This document shows, one piece after another, positions 21,970 through 32,151 of a stretch of DNA of 64,000 nucleotides (positions are counted from its first letter, which is position 1; each line of letters begins with the position of its first letter). The stretch lies in assembly GCA_027422505.1 (NCBI GenBank), contig JAPQWV010000017.1, positions 18,539,501 to 18,603,500 on the forward strand, read 5' to 3'. This DNA is from Craterostigma plantagineum (Eukaryota > Streptophyta > Magnoliopsida > Lamiales > Linderniaceae). A program made the translations under genes and the position numbers. A model generated the notes under the pieces. That model had not been told where the DNA came from. It saw only the letters and a program-made list of their open reading frames with translations, and did not search any database.

Positions 21970-22511
21970 TGTTAAAATTGAAGCAAGGAAATGAACATGA
22001 GCTGAGTACAGAAGATCGATGATGAGATTGGCTACTGTCGCGCTTCACGGTCTCGCGACTTCAGCCTCACGGTCGTGAAGATCTAGCGTGGTCTGAAGAG
22101 ACCCTTCTGCCGTATGTCACGGCTTTATGATCTCAGCCTCACGGCCGTGAGCATTGTCTGATGACCTCTCTGCCGCAAGTCACGGCTTCATACACTCATG
22201 TCACGGCCGTGACCTTAGTTGCTGAAGAATAGAGAGATTTTAACAAATCGTGGGTGCTGATGACGATTTCTCCCAGGCTGTCTTTTGGCGCCAACTTCTT
22301 AAAAGGATCGATTCACCTCAGAGATTGTGTGTGAAACACTGTGTGCGATTTTTCTTGTGTGATTGAGAGTGCAATTTCCTCTCATCTGTAAATCTCGTGT
22401 TCATCAGTAATAGAAGTCTTCTATTGGTCGTGGATGTAGGATTGGTTTCAATCCGAACCACGTAAAGAATTTGTTCAGAAACACGAACACAAATTTCTGC
22501 AAAATTTATTA
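21970..22511 (+). repeat. 5' LTR of the nested Copia element
   Basis: Starts TGTTAAAATTGAAGC, ends GCAAAATTTATTA. It contains repeated TCACGGCCGTGA-type palindromes (about 22070-22215). The partner lies at 26958-27498. Confidence 0.93.
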
Positions 22512-22522
22512 TGGTATCAGAG
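22512..22522 (+). other. Primer-binding site of the nested Copia element
   Basis: TGGTATCAGAG directly after the 5' LTR, complementary to the 3' end of plant initiator Met-tRNA; the next base is A where the usual site has C. Confidence 0.85.
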
Positions 22523-22582
22523 AAAGCTGCGAAAATCAAGTTCTGAATTACAATCTTGAGAAGAATCAATCGATAATCCAAG

Positions 22583-25500
22583 ATGACGACAGAAATTCCA
22601 GATCACAGTGCGACCAATACGTCAAGCACTGCACAAATTGGATTTGGGAATGATCCCTATTTCTTAAACGGGAATGACACGTCTGGGCAGCTGCTCGTCC
22701 ACGAGCAGCTGAATGGTGACAATTACATGACGTGGAGCAGATCCATGATGATTGCCTTGATTGGGAGGAACCAAGAGGGCTTTGTGAACGGCGATTTAAA
22801 ACCACCAGCGGCAAACTGATCTGAGCAAAGTCAGTGCATGGAAGCGGAATAACGACGTTGTGATCTCATGGATCTTGAATTCCGTTACCAAAGAAATTTC
22901 CGCTAGTATTCTCTATAGTTCATCTACGAAAGAGGTTTGGGATTATCTCCAAGAATGCTTTGGTCAGACTAATAAGCCACGGACCTTTCAAATGAAGAAA
23001 GAATTGGTAAATCTTGTGCAGAATTCCAGCAGCATAGCGGCCTATTACACTAAGCTGAAGACGCTATGGGAGGAACTTGCTAGCTATCGCCCACCGTGTC
23101 AATGCACTTGCGGTGGAGCCAATGCCATGAGGGCACACGTTGATGAGGAATATGTCTTAGCCTTCCTTATGGGATTGGATGATAGCTATGCACAGATAAG
23201 GAGGCAGATCTTGCTCATGGATCCAATGCCCACCATTAACAAGGTGTTTTCTCTGTTGGTTCAGGAAGAGAAACAGAGATCCATGGTTCAATGGTTACCA
23301 CGGGGAATGGATGAGCAGACAAACAACATGCAGATCTTAGCTGCGAGAAATGATCAAGAAACTGTCAAGAAGGGATTCCTCAGTTACAAAAAAGACTCGA
23401 GTAAACCAGTTTGCAGCCATTGCCACAAGAAAGGGCATACTATCGATACTTGCTATCAAGTCCATAGATACACACCGGGCTATAGGCAGAATGCCAAGTT
23501 CAGAGGAGCAAGAATGAATTTGGTACCAGTGGAAACGGTTCACAATGGAGGACACCAAGCAGATCAGACAGGATATGCTTCTTTCCCAGGGACAGATGTG
23601 TTGGTACATCTGCACCTTACACCTCTTCAGTTCAACAGCCTGAAGGCCTTGATAAGTCAATCCGTACCTGGTGTGTCGGCTGACTCAGTTGGGGTAGGGC
23701 AGCAAGGTGAGAAACCAGCAGGTACTTGTCTGTCCTTTAACCTCCCTGAGAAAATCAATCCTAATATTTGGTTGTTAGATTCGGGTGCAACTAGACATGT
23801 GTGTGGTAGCTTAGGTTTATTACATGATTTGCATGAGATAGAGGAATCAAGAGTAATCCTGCCTGACAACACAGTCATAAGGGTAAATAAAGCAGGGACT
23901 TGTAAGCTTAACAGCTTTATGACCTTAACTGATATCCTCTATGTGCCACAATTCCATTTTAACTTAATCTCTGTGAGTTGCTTGGCAAATAATGGTGCTT
24001 ATAAGCTTTGTTTTGAGGCTTCAGATTCAGGACCATACACGACGAGTGATTGCCAAGGGTAGACAAGTGGGAGGACTTTATATCTTGCAAGCTGAATCAG
24101 TCTACTGCTTTCATAATAATTCTGTTTCTACTAATAAACTGCCTAGTGACTTATGGCATAGGAGGGTAGGACACCCCTCTGATAGGGTATTAGACATACT
24201 TAGAACTACCTTGAGACATGATTTTAGACACAAGAATTCTGTATGTAAAATTTGTCCTATATCCAAGCAAAAGAGATTAGCATTTCCTGTTAACAGCAAA
24301 GACGTCTGTGCTAGTTTTGATCTCATACACTGTGATGTTTGGGGGCCTTTCCATATTCCTTCATATTTAGGGCATCAATACTTTATTACTATAGTGGATG
24401 ACTACTCACGCTTTACTTGGTTGTTTATGATCAGACACAAGTCTTAAGTGCATGATGTGTTAACCTATTTCTTGAATATGATAGAAACGCAGTTTAGATG
24501 CAAGGTTAAGACTCTTAGGTCAGATAATGCAAAGGAGTTCAACCTGGTAGATTTGTTTAGTAGTAGAGGAATCATACATCACAGGTCTTGCGTTCAAACA
24601 CCACAACAAAACTCAGTAGTGGAAAGGAAACATCAGCACTTGTTGAATGTGGCCAGATCATTGTATTTTCAATCGGGAATCCCCATTAAATATTGGTCTG
24701 AGTGTGCTTTGACAGCAGCATACCTAATAAACAGAACACCCTCAGTGACATTGAAGAACAAGACACCATTTGAGCTGCTGCATCAGAAGCCAATAGATTA
24801 CAGCTTCATGAGAAGTTTTGGGTGCCTTTGCATCAGCTCAACATTGGCAGCTGGAAGAAGGAAGTTTGATCCGAGAGCAAGGGTGTGCGTATTTATTGGC
24901 TATGCCAATGGTGTCAAAGGCTACAAGGTGTTGGATCTGTTAACAGGGGAAATATTCATTTCCAGGGATGTTGTTTTCGAGGATATTTTTCCCTTCAAGG
25001 AGCAGACTGCTTCAGATCGCATGAATCCCTTCTCAGATCATGTCCTACCAAGACCTTGTGCCTTGAATGAAGAGTCGCATGAAGGATCTCAGATGTCACA
25101 ATCAGAAGCCACACTGGCTCACACAAGTACTCAACCTGATGTAACAGATTCTCAGCCGAATTCCCAAGATTCAGCAGAAGTTCGGACTTGCCACCAGAGG
25201 AAGACAATGTGACTCAGGGGGTGCAAGCAGAGGTACACACAAGGTCTGGAAGAGGCTCTAGAAGACCAGCCTATCTTAGTGACTACCATGGCAACAATCT
25301 AAGGGGAAAGAGGATCATGTACTCTATCGCAAATTTCCTGTCCAATAAGAAATTCTCAAGACATTATTAGAATTCCATCAATAATATTTCAACCACAGCT
25401 GAGCCCAGAACATACACACAAACAGCAAGGTCGGCTGAGTGGGTCACAGCTATGAATGAAGAGCTTCAAGCTCTTCAGGAGAATGAGACCTAGCAGTGTT

Positions 25501-27010
25501 GCCACTCCCTAAAGGGAAAAACTCTATTGGTAGCCGGTGGGTTTACAAGTTAAAGTTCAACTCAAATGGAGAAATTGAAAAACACAAGGCACGGTTGGTG
25601 GCAAAAGGGTATGACCAAAAGGAGGGAATTGATTACATGGTGACTTTTGCACATGTGGTCAAGCCTAACACAATCAAGATTGTTCTTGCTTTGGCAGCAA
25701 AACTGGATTGGAATCTAGCCCAGCTCGATGTCAACAATGCATTTCTAAATGGAGACCTCTCGGAGGAGGTGTATATGGACTTGCCTCAAGGACTATATAG
25801 AGAAAGAGGACTAGACGGTGGAGGCAAGGCGGTTTGCAAACTACACAAGTCAATTTATGGTTTGAAACAAGCTTCAAGACAGTGGAATAAAAAGTTCACA
25901 GATGCTGTGAAGGAATTTGGTTTCAAGCAAACAGAATCTGATCACACTTTGTTCACTAAAGGCAGCGGTGATCAGTTGCTTGTTTTGCTTGTTTATGTTG
26001 ATGATATCATCTTGGCAGGGCCTTCCACAGACCAGATACATGAGGCCAAGACGTTTCTAAACAAATGCTTCAAGGTCAAAGATCTTGGTGAACTGAAATT
26101 TTTCTTAGGAGTTGAGGTGGCAAGGAGTCCTGCAGGTATCTATGTCACACAAAGACAATACACTCTAAACCTGTTGGAAGACACTGGGTACATGAATGCA
26201 AAGCCTTTGACAACTCCTATGAATCCAAGTGAAAAGTTGACAGCGGATGATGGGGATTTGTTGCCACAGCCCTTTACTTACAGAAGACTGGTGGGAAGAA
26301 TCCTCTACTTGACTTTTACCCGACCAGATATTGCCTTTGCTGTGCATAAACTAAGCCAATATATGGCAGCACCGAGAACAGAACACCTGAAGGCAGCACA
26401 TCACCTTCTCAGGTATCTGAAGAATTCACCTGGACAAGGTATTCTCATGACAGCTGACAAGAAACTGCAGCTGAGTGCCTTCTCTGATGCAGATTGGGGA
26501 GCCTGTCGTGACACGAGGAAGTCGGTCACAGGGATGTGCACCTTTCTTGGAGACTCACTAGTGACTTGGAAGGCAAAGAAACAACCCACAGTCTCGAGAT
26601 CTTCGACTGAGGCAGAGTATCGGGCCCTAGGATCAGTAGTAGCTGAGACATTGTGGATAAAACATTTGCTGGAAGAGCTGAATATTAAGACTTATCAGAT
26701 ACCAGTGATCTATTGCGATAATTTATCAGCTCTAAAGCTAGCTTCCAATGCCAAATTCCATGAGAGATCGACGCATATTGAAATAGACTGCCACTTTATC
26801 AGGCATCACACTTCAACTGAGACAGTCAAGTTGCTGCCAGTTAAGTCTGAACATCAGCTGGCAGACGTCTTTACAAAGGCTCTTACGGGTCCTACACTTC
26901 AGCGGTTACTAGCCAAGATGTCAGTCAGGAATTTGTACCTTCCATCTTGCGGGGGCGTGTTAAAATTGAAGCAAGGAAATGAACATGATCTGAGTACAGA
27001 AGATCGATGA
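22583..27010 (+). pseudogene. Copia gag-pol polyprotein, multiply disabled
   Basis: The ATG at 22583 opens a Copia gag (NDTSGQLLVHEQLNGDNY, TWSRSMMIALIGRN). A frameshift near 22815 moves the frame; gag continues to a CCHC zinc knuckle (CSHCHKKGHTIDTC, about 23410-23450). Protease active site LLDSGATRHVC is at about 23775. A second shift near 24050 precedes the pre-integrase HHCC region (LWHRRVGHPS...CKICPISK) and the integrase core with Asp in HCDVWGP, Asp in RSDNAKEF and Glu in VVERKHQH. An in-frame TAA lies at 24445-24447 and further breaks at about 25205, 25368 and 25490. RT (KARLVAKGYDQKEGIDY, YVDDIILAG) and RNase H (SDADWGAC, STEAEYRAL, ADVFTKAL) form one open frame of 504 codons to 27010. 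Not translatable as a single polyprotein. Confidence 0.93.
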
Positions 27011-27498
27011 TGAGATTGGCTACTGTCGCGCTTCACGGTCTCGCGACTTCAGCCTCACGGCGGTGAAGATCTAGCGTGGTCTGAAGAGACCCTTCTGCCA
27101 TATGTCACGGCTTTATGATCTCAGCCTCACGGCCGTGAGCACTGTCTGATGACCTCTCTGCCGCAAGTCACGGCTTCATACACTCATGTCACGGCCGTGA
27201 CCTTAGCTGCTGAAGAATAGAGAGATTTTAACAAATCGTGGGTGCTGATGACGATTTCTCCCAGGCTGTCTTTTGGAGCCAACTTCTTAAAAGGATCGAT
27301 TCACCTCAGAGATTGTGTGTGAAACACTGTGTGCGATTTTTCTTGTGTGATTGAGAGTGCGATTTCCTCTCATCTGTAAATCTCGTGTTCATCAGTAATA
27401 GAAGTCTTCTATTGGCCGTGGATGTGGGATTGTTTCAATCCGAACCACGTAAAGAATTTGTTCACAAACACGAACACAAATTTCTGCAAAATTTATTA
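26958..27498 (+). repeat. 3' LTR of the nested Copia element
   Basis: 541 bp, about 98% identical by eye to the 5' LTR. The last codons of the polyprotein run into it (stop at 27008-27010). Confidence 0.93.
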
Positions 27499-27503
27499 GT
27501 ATC

Positions 27504-28820
27504 CATACTTGGATTATCCTAATGTGTCTACCGGTTATAGGATCAATAAGATATTTATATTTATTATTCCTGTTCTGAGACCGGTTTTTGGGTCTTCTGT
27601 AACCTTGTGTCTCAGGTTTTGTATCGTGAGCATTCCCCCTTGGTTGTTGAGGTCTTCTTCTTCGTGGATAGTTGTTCACTCCGGTATTCCCCCTTGATTG
27701 TTGGGGTCTTCCCTTTTGTGAAGTATTTTTCACGTTATTCCCCCTTACTGCCTGAGGTGCTGTCCTTCCGTAGGACATCGAGGGTTTGTAGCTATGTTTC
27801 ACTCCAGTTTCTTTAGACCTGTTTATAGGAACAAGAGAGACTGTGTTATGGTTTATGGGACGAACAAAGTTGATAACCTTTGAGGCTGTTGGTTGTGTGG
27901 ATGTCGTTGCCTTATCGACGTTAACTCTTTCGCTGTATCCAAGTCCGGTTCGGTCACCAGCATCCCATAAGGATCCTTGAAGACATTGAAATGTCTCTGG
28001 TGACTTAGTCCATGACTGGACCAAGGCGGTTAACTTTTTGTTTTCTGAGGCATTCTTTTCAGCTGCCTCTCTGAGTTTGAAGTTTTCTTCCTCTAGATGG
28101 ATGATTCTTTCAAAAAGAGGTCCGGTATCTTCTTGCGCTGGTGCCCTTCCCTTTTCTGCCACTTTTAACTTCTCGTTTAGTTTCCAGTACTCATCAGCCA
28201 TGTTCTGAAGAGCATCTAGAACTTCTTCATAGGTGAACTTATTTTCTGGATCTGATTGATCTCCCATCAGGCAGATAAGTTCTGGTTCACTTCCGTGGTT
28301 GCTTGGTTCATCCTCAGAGCTTGATTCATCGGAGTCTGTATCACCCCATCTGTGGGTGTCCTTATTAGTCGTGGAGATTTGTGCCTCCTTTCTCCTTAGG
28401 TGTTGGTTTGCCTCCTCTTTGGAGTCATTACCAGTTTTGAGTCCGGTCCCACACATTTAAAGCAAGTGTTAGCACTATCGTTTAGTTCACTTTGCTTAAC
28501 CTGTGTCGCAGTGAATGATTTTCCATCTTCCAGTGCTTCTGCTGGATTTTCCTTGAGCTCGTAGATTTCTTGGTTTTCGCCAAGTTGACCTAATTTGATC
28601 CATATTTCCTTAGCAGTCTTGCCCGTCATATTGTCTGAATATTTCTATGTCCAGAGTCTGAATATAATATTTTTGGCAATATTATCAAGATTTCTTTTTC
28701 GTCTTTCCTCTGCTGACAACTCGTATCTTTCCTTCGGAACTTCTCTTGATTCGTTAGGATAAACGACATGTCGTACGTTGACCTTGTTGAACACGAACGG
28801 TCCATTTTCCAACACATCAA
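27504..28820 (-). pseudogene. Copia-type gag remnant of the gag-only element
   Basis: Read on the minus strand from about 28820: a UBN2-type gag segment (TAKEIWIKLGQL, about 28620), a degenerate zinc knuckle NTCFKC (about 28460), the acidic linker DTDSDESSSEDEPS (about 28335), and a long coiled-coil-like segment (ALQNMADEYWKLNEKLKV...EENFKLREAAEKN). An Arg/Gln/Asn-rich tail has repeated RRPQQPRGN units, and the run ends YLIDPITGRHIRIIQVWI, where the nested Copia begins. The continuation PKVLISD lies at about 21969-21940. Frames change near 28450 and 28630, so the protein is broken even without the insertion. Confidence 0.8.
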
Positions 28821-28944
28821 TCATTCATCATCTTGCGCATAAAGGTAGGTCATCAACCTTATTTTCCACTCAATTTTCCTGCTAAACATAAGAAGCTGAT
28901 CTGATAAAGTCATGATTAGTATAGGAGAAATATCAAGTAAACCC

Positions 28945-28956
28945 GCTCTGATACCA
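28945..28956 (-). other. Primer-binding site of the gag-only element
   Basis: GCTCTGATACCA on the plus strand, i.e. TGGTATCAGAGC on the minus strand, two bases from the 5' LTR. It fixes the orientation as minus. Confidence 0.9.
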
Positions 28957-28958
28957 CT

Positions 28959-30132
28959 TGTTAGGATCGGTTTACGCGTTTAGAGGGGGTGAATAAACGC
29001 TTGACACCTTTTTTGGTAGTTAACCGGTTAGGGTTAATACCGGTACTTGATTTTTCTCTGTGTGTTATGTGCAGAACTTGTAGGTTGGTTATAAATCAAA
29101 ACCGATAGACGATGTGATGTGTTAGTGTGTGTGTGGATGAGGAGAACCAGTTTGTTTCTGGAAGTTCGGAGTTAAATCTCCTACGTCTCCCCTTCTTCCT
29201 TGCGAGGAAGGTTCACTAGACTTCAGTTATACACTCACAGTACAAACCTACCCGGCTGCCCACAGCCTTATCTAGTGAATCCCTAGGCAGTCGTAAAATA
29301 CAATCCACCTACTTCAACAGCTTTTTACAGTCCATCGGAGAAACAGAAACTCACTTACTTAATCAAAACCGATTATCGTACAGTGAGGACAACACTTTCA
29401 AATTACTTGCTTTGCTTTGAATCTTGTCTTTTTGATTTTTCGTGGCTGAGTGTCGTGTCTTCTTCAGTGTCTCTTCTATGATATATATAATTGTTCTTTG
29501 ATGAAGAAGACCGTTGTGAAATGGCTCCAAGTGCTGGACTGTGCATTAAATGCACTTTATCCAAAATGGGTACTGTCCGGTCTTGGCTGCAGTTCATACT
29601 GTCCCATTTGCTTTTTCCATTTTAAGCTTGGCTTGACTTCGGCAAGGCTCCTCATGGCAGCCTTGCATTAAACACTTCATCAGAGGTTTTTCATTATCCC
29701 GCCTTGAGTAAACTTGAATCTTTGTATACGTGGCACGTTTGGTAGCTGAACTCCGGTCTTGGCACTTGTTGGTCCGATTTCTGAGTTCTGGTCTTTGCTC
29801 ATGGCAGGTCCGGTGTATGTATTTCGGTTTGAGGCACGCTTGTGACCTTCTTACTAATGTCCAGTCTTATGTCCTTCTGACTGATATCCGGTCTTTTGCA
29901 CACATGTGATCTGCTGACTGGCATCCGGTCTTTTGCACACATGTGATCTGCTGAGTGGCATCCGGTCTTTTACACACATGTGATCTGCTGACTGGCATCC
30001 GGTCTTTTACACACATGTGATCTGCTGACTGGCATCCGGTCTTTTAATCTTCTTCTAACCGGTATACTTAATCAAGTTTGTACAATCACCAAAACTGTTT
30101 AATCTGAATTCTTTGATTCACGATTTCTAACA
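28959..30132 (-). repeat. 5' LTR of the gag-only element
   Basis: 1,174 bp. It has four full copies plus a partial of the 37-bp tandem unit (about 29887-30045), one more than the other LTR, which explains nearly all of the 39-bp length difference. It lies next to the primer-binding site. Confidence 0.9.
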
Positions 30133-30774
30133 CCGTGATGGGGTGATATTTTCAATATTGCGTTGGACAAAATTATCCCTTATTTTTTAATATTCATTCC
30201 TATATACCCTTATTCCTATATCAAATTACATAACTAAGATATTTTAAATCTTGAAAAATTTAAATTCTTAAAAATTAAAAGGATTATGTTGAAGGATTAT
30301 AGAAAATACTTATAAATAATAATTCATTAATCTATTAAAGCTTAAAAAAACTAAAATAATTATATTGAAGAATTTACTTATGATTAATAGCTCATTTAAA
30401 AATCTATGTTTAAAGCTTAAAAAATAAAATAATTCTATGAAGAATTGTATAACATACTTAGAATTAATGCTTAAAAATAGAATTTCAAATATTAATAACT
30501 ATCACGTAAAATTTTTCATTAAATGTACATATTAAAACACTTTAACTACATAATATACATAAGGTTAAATATGACATTTACACAACATCACCCACACATT
30601 ACTGCAATTAAACAAACACAATATTCCAATAACACATTGATATGCAAAATGAAATATCACCTCAAAACAAACACGGTGATGATATATCACCTGATCCGCA
30701 TCACAGTGATATCCACATCACGATGATGTGAGTATCACCGTGATGTTGGATCACCTTAAACAAACACCCCCTTA

Positions 30775-31490
30775 AAGACGTGTTATCATGACGAGAAATG
30801 TACTAAACATTAAAATAAAGGGGCATTTTCATTTCAGGCCCTCCCATAAGTATCATTTAGGATTCAGGCTCTTTTGGCAAAAAAATTAGTTTTAAGGACC
30901 CATTTTCTCCAGTACCACTTCATTGCTCTGACATACTAGTATGTTAAAATTTTGTAACACAAAACCATAATCCGGTACCAGTTTATGATCATCTGATACT
31001 AGTTCATTTTCTGTAGTACCACTTCATTGCTCTGACATACCAGAATGTTAAAAGTTTGTAATACAAAACGATCATTCTATACCAGTTCATATATCTTTTA
31101 TACCACTTTTTTACACCACACAAAATGGGTCCTTTAACCTAAAAAATTCTCAAACAGGGCCGAATTCGAAATCACCCTTAATGGGGCCTGATTTCGAATT
31201 GAGCCTAAAATAAAAGGAAGCAAGTGATATATTTGTACAGAATAAAGGGATAAATGATATTCAATATAATTATAGAAGAGAGAATGATCCAACGCATAAT
31301 TTGAGTACAAAAGCATAAACAATAAATCTCATTTTGGTTTTTGGTGTTTTATTGTAGATGCTCGACAAGTGATTATGTAGAATTGATGACTTATTTTCGC
31401 AAATATGGCCTATTTTGTAATCTTAAATATTGTAATTCAGATCGGAAAAAAACAAAATAACTATCCAAATTTATTATTTTGGCAAAAACC
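30775..31490. repeat. Intergenic DNA with a duplicated 110-bp segment
   Basis: About 30909-31000 and 31012-31080 share AGTACCACTTCATTGCTCTGA and following sequence at high identity. The region starts CATTTTCATTTCAGGCCCTC and includes repeated GGTACCAGTT-like words. No ORF is supported. It may be an undescribed small repeat element, but boundaries are unclear. Confidence 0.45.
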
Positions 31491-31666
31491 TATTATAAAT
31501 ATTATATACATGTGGATGTCCATTAAGGATGTATGACAGACCTGTACAATATTTAAGATTGCGGTGTATATTTTTGCCTATAAATAGGCATGTTCATTCA
31601 TTTGTATCGTATGAAGTTGATGTGAAATAAAAATCACATTGTTCTTATGGTCTTTATTTTATAGCA
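31491..31666 (+). repeat. 5' LTR of the old Copia element
   Basis: Contains a TATA-like CCTATAAATAGGC (about 31577) and ends at the TTATCAGCACG motif. Matches 37048-37178 apart from the indel and scattered substitutions. Confidence 0.8.
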
Positions 31667-32151
31667 CATTATCAGCACGAGGTTCTACCGACAACGCCGA
31701 TCTCCACCGACGATGCTAATTTCTGCTGAAGATTTATACGGGCATAATTAAGGTATAATAATTTTATTTGATAGTTAGAACAATATAATTTAAAATATAT
31801 ATACAATATACAAAAAAATGCCATAGTTCGATTGGTTCCGCGGAATACCGTCAAAATCTAAGTGATGGGAGGTCCAGATTTCGAATCCCATATTCATTTT
31901 TTCCGACTAGCTTGATTCGGTTTATGCCGCCTACCATGTGATGATTTGTACCACCTGATATGTGCCGGTTTGTACCGCCTGATATGTGCCGGTTTGTAAT
32001 GCCCACCAGTAACTACGTCTATCTATATATTCGAAATAATTGGCGTTACCGACTATACTTTTTGAATATTACATTTATTGAAGATTAGTTATGCGTGTAA
32101 TATTTTGTTATATTATCATTGTTATAATGCTTTTTGTATTTTTATAGTAAT

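Larger units (their letters stand above)
21970..27498 (+). mobile_element. Ty1/Copia LTR retrotransposon nested in the gag-only element
   Basis: 5' LTR 21970-22511 and 3' LTR 26958-27498, about a dozen differences in 541 bp, hence young. The flanks are a perfect 5-bp duplication GTATC (21965-21969 and 27499-27503). A TGGTATCAGAG primer-binding site at 22512-22522 directly follows the 5' LTR and a G-rich polypurine tract (GCGGGGGCG) precedes the 3' LTR. Domain order gag, protease, integrase, RT, RNase H is Copia. LTR termini are TG...TA rather than TG...CA. Joining the flanks restores the reading frame of the interrupted gag (RIIQVWI then PKVLISD), confirming the boundary. Confidence 0.95.
17776..30132 (-). 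mobile_element. Gag-only LTR retrotransposon (TR-GAG-like), minus strand
   Basis: Two long terminal repeats start TGTTAGGATCGG and end TTTCTAACA. The whole is flanked by a perfect 5-bp duplication CCGTG (17771-17775, 30133-30137). The primer-binding site GCTCTGATACCA lies at 28945-28956, the complement of TGGTATCAGAGC, so the element is read right to left. The only recognisable protein is a Copia-type gag (about 27500-28820). I see no integrase, reverse transcriptase or RNase H motif in the remaining internal 3 kb (18911-21969), so it is probably mobilised in trans. A younger Copia element interrupts its gag. Confidence 0.88.
17588..30771. mobile_element. PIF/Harbinger-type MITE split by an LTR retrotransposon
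   Basis: Left part 17588-17775 begins GGGTTGTTTGTTTTGGGGTG and right part 30138-30771 ends, in reverse complement, GGGGGTGTTTGTTTAAGGTG. The flanks are TTA (17585-17587) and TTA (30772-30774), the Harbinger/Tourist duplication. Removing the LTR element and one copy of its 5-bp duplication restores a MITE of about 822 bp with many GGTGATCC/ATCACCGTGAT motifs near its ends. A related copy lies at 44751-45424. Non-coding. Confidence 0.82.

Noticed and set aside
29887..30045. Regular 37-bp repeats resembling a CRISPR array
   Set aside because: Tandem units without spacers, inside an LTR and present in both LTRs, in a plant genome.
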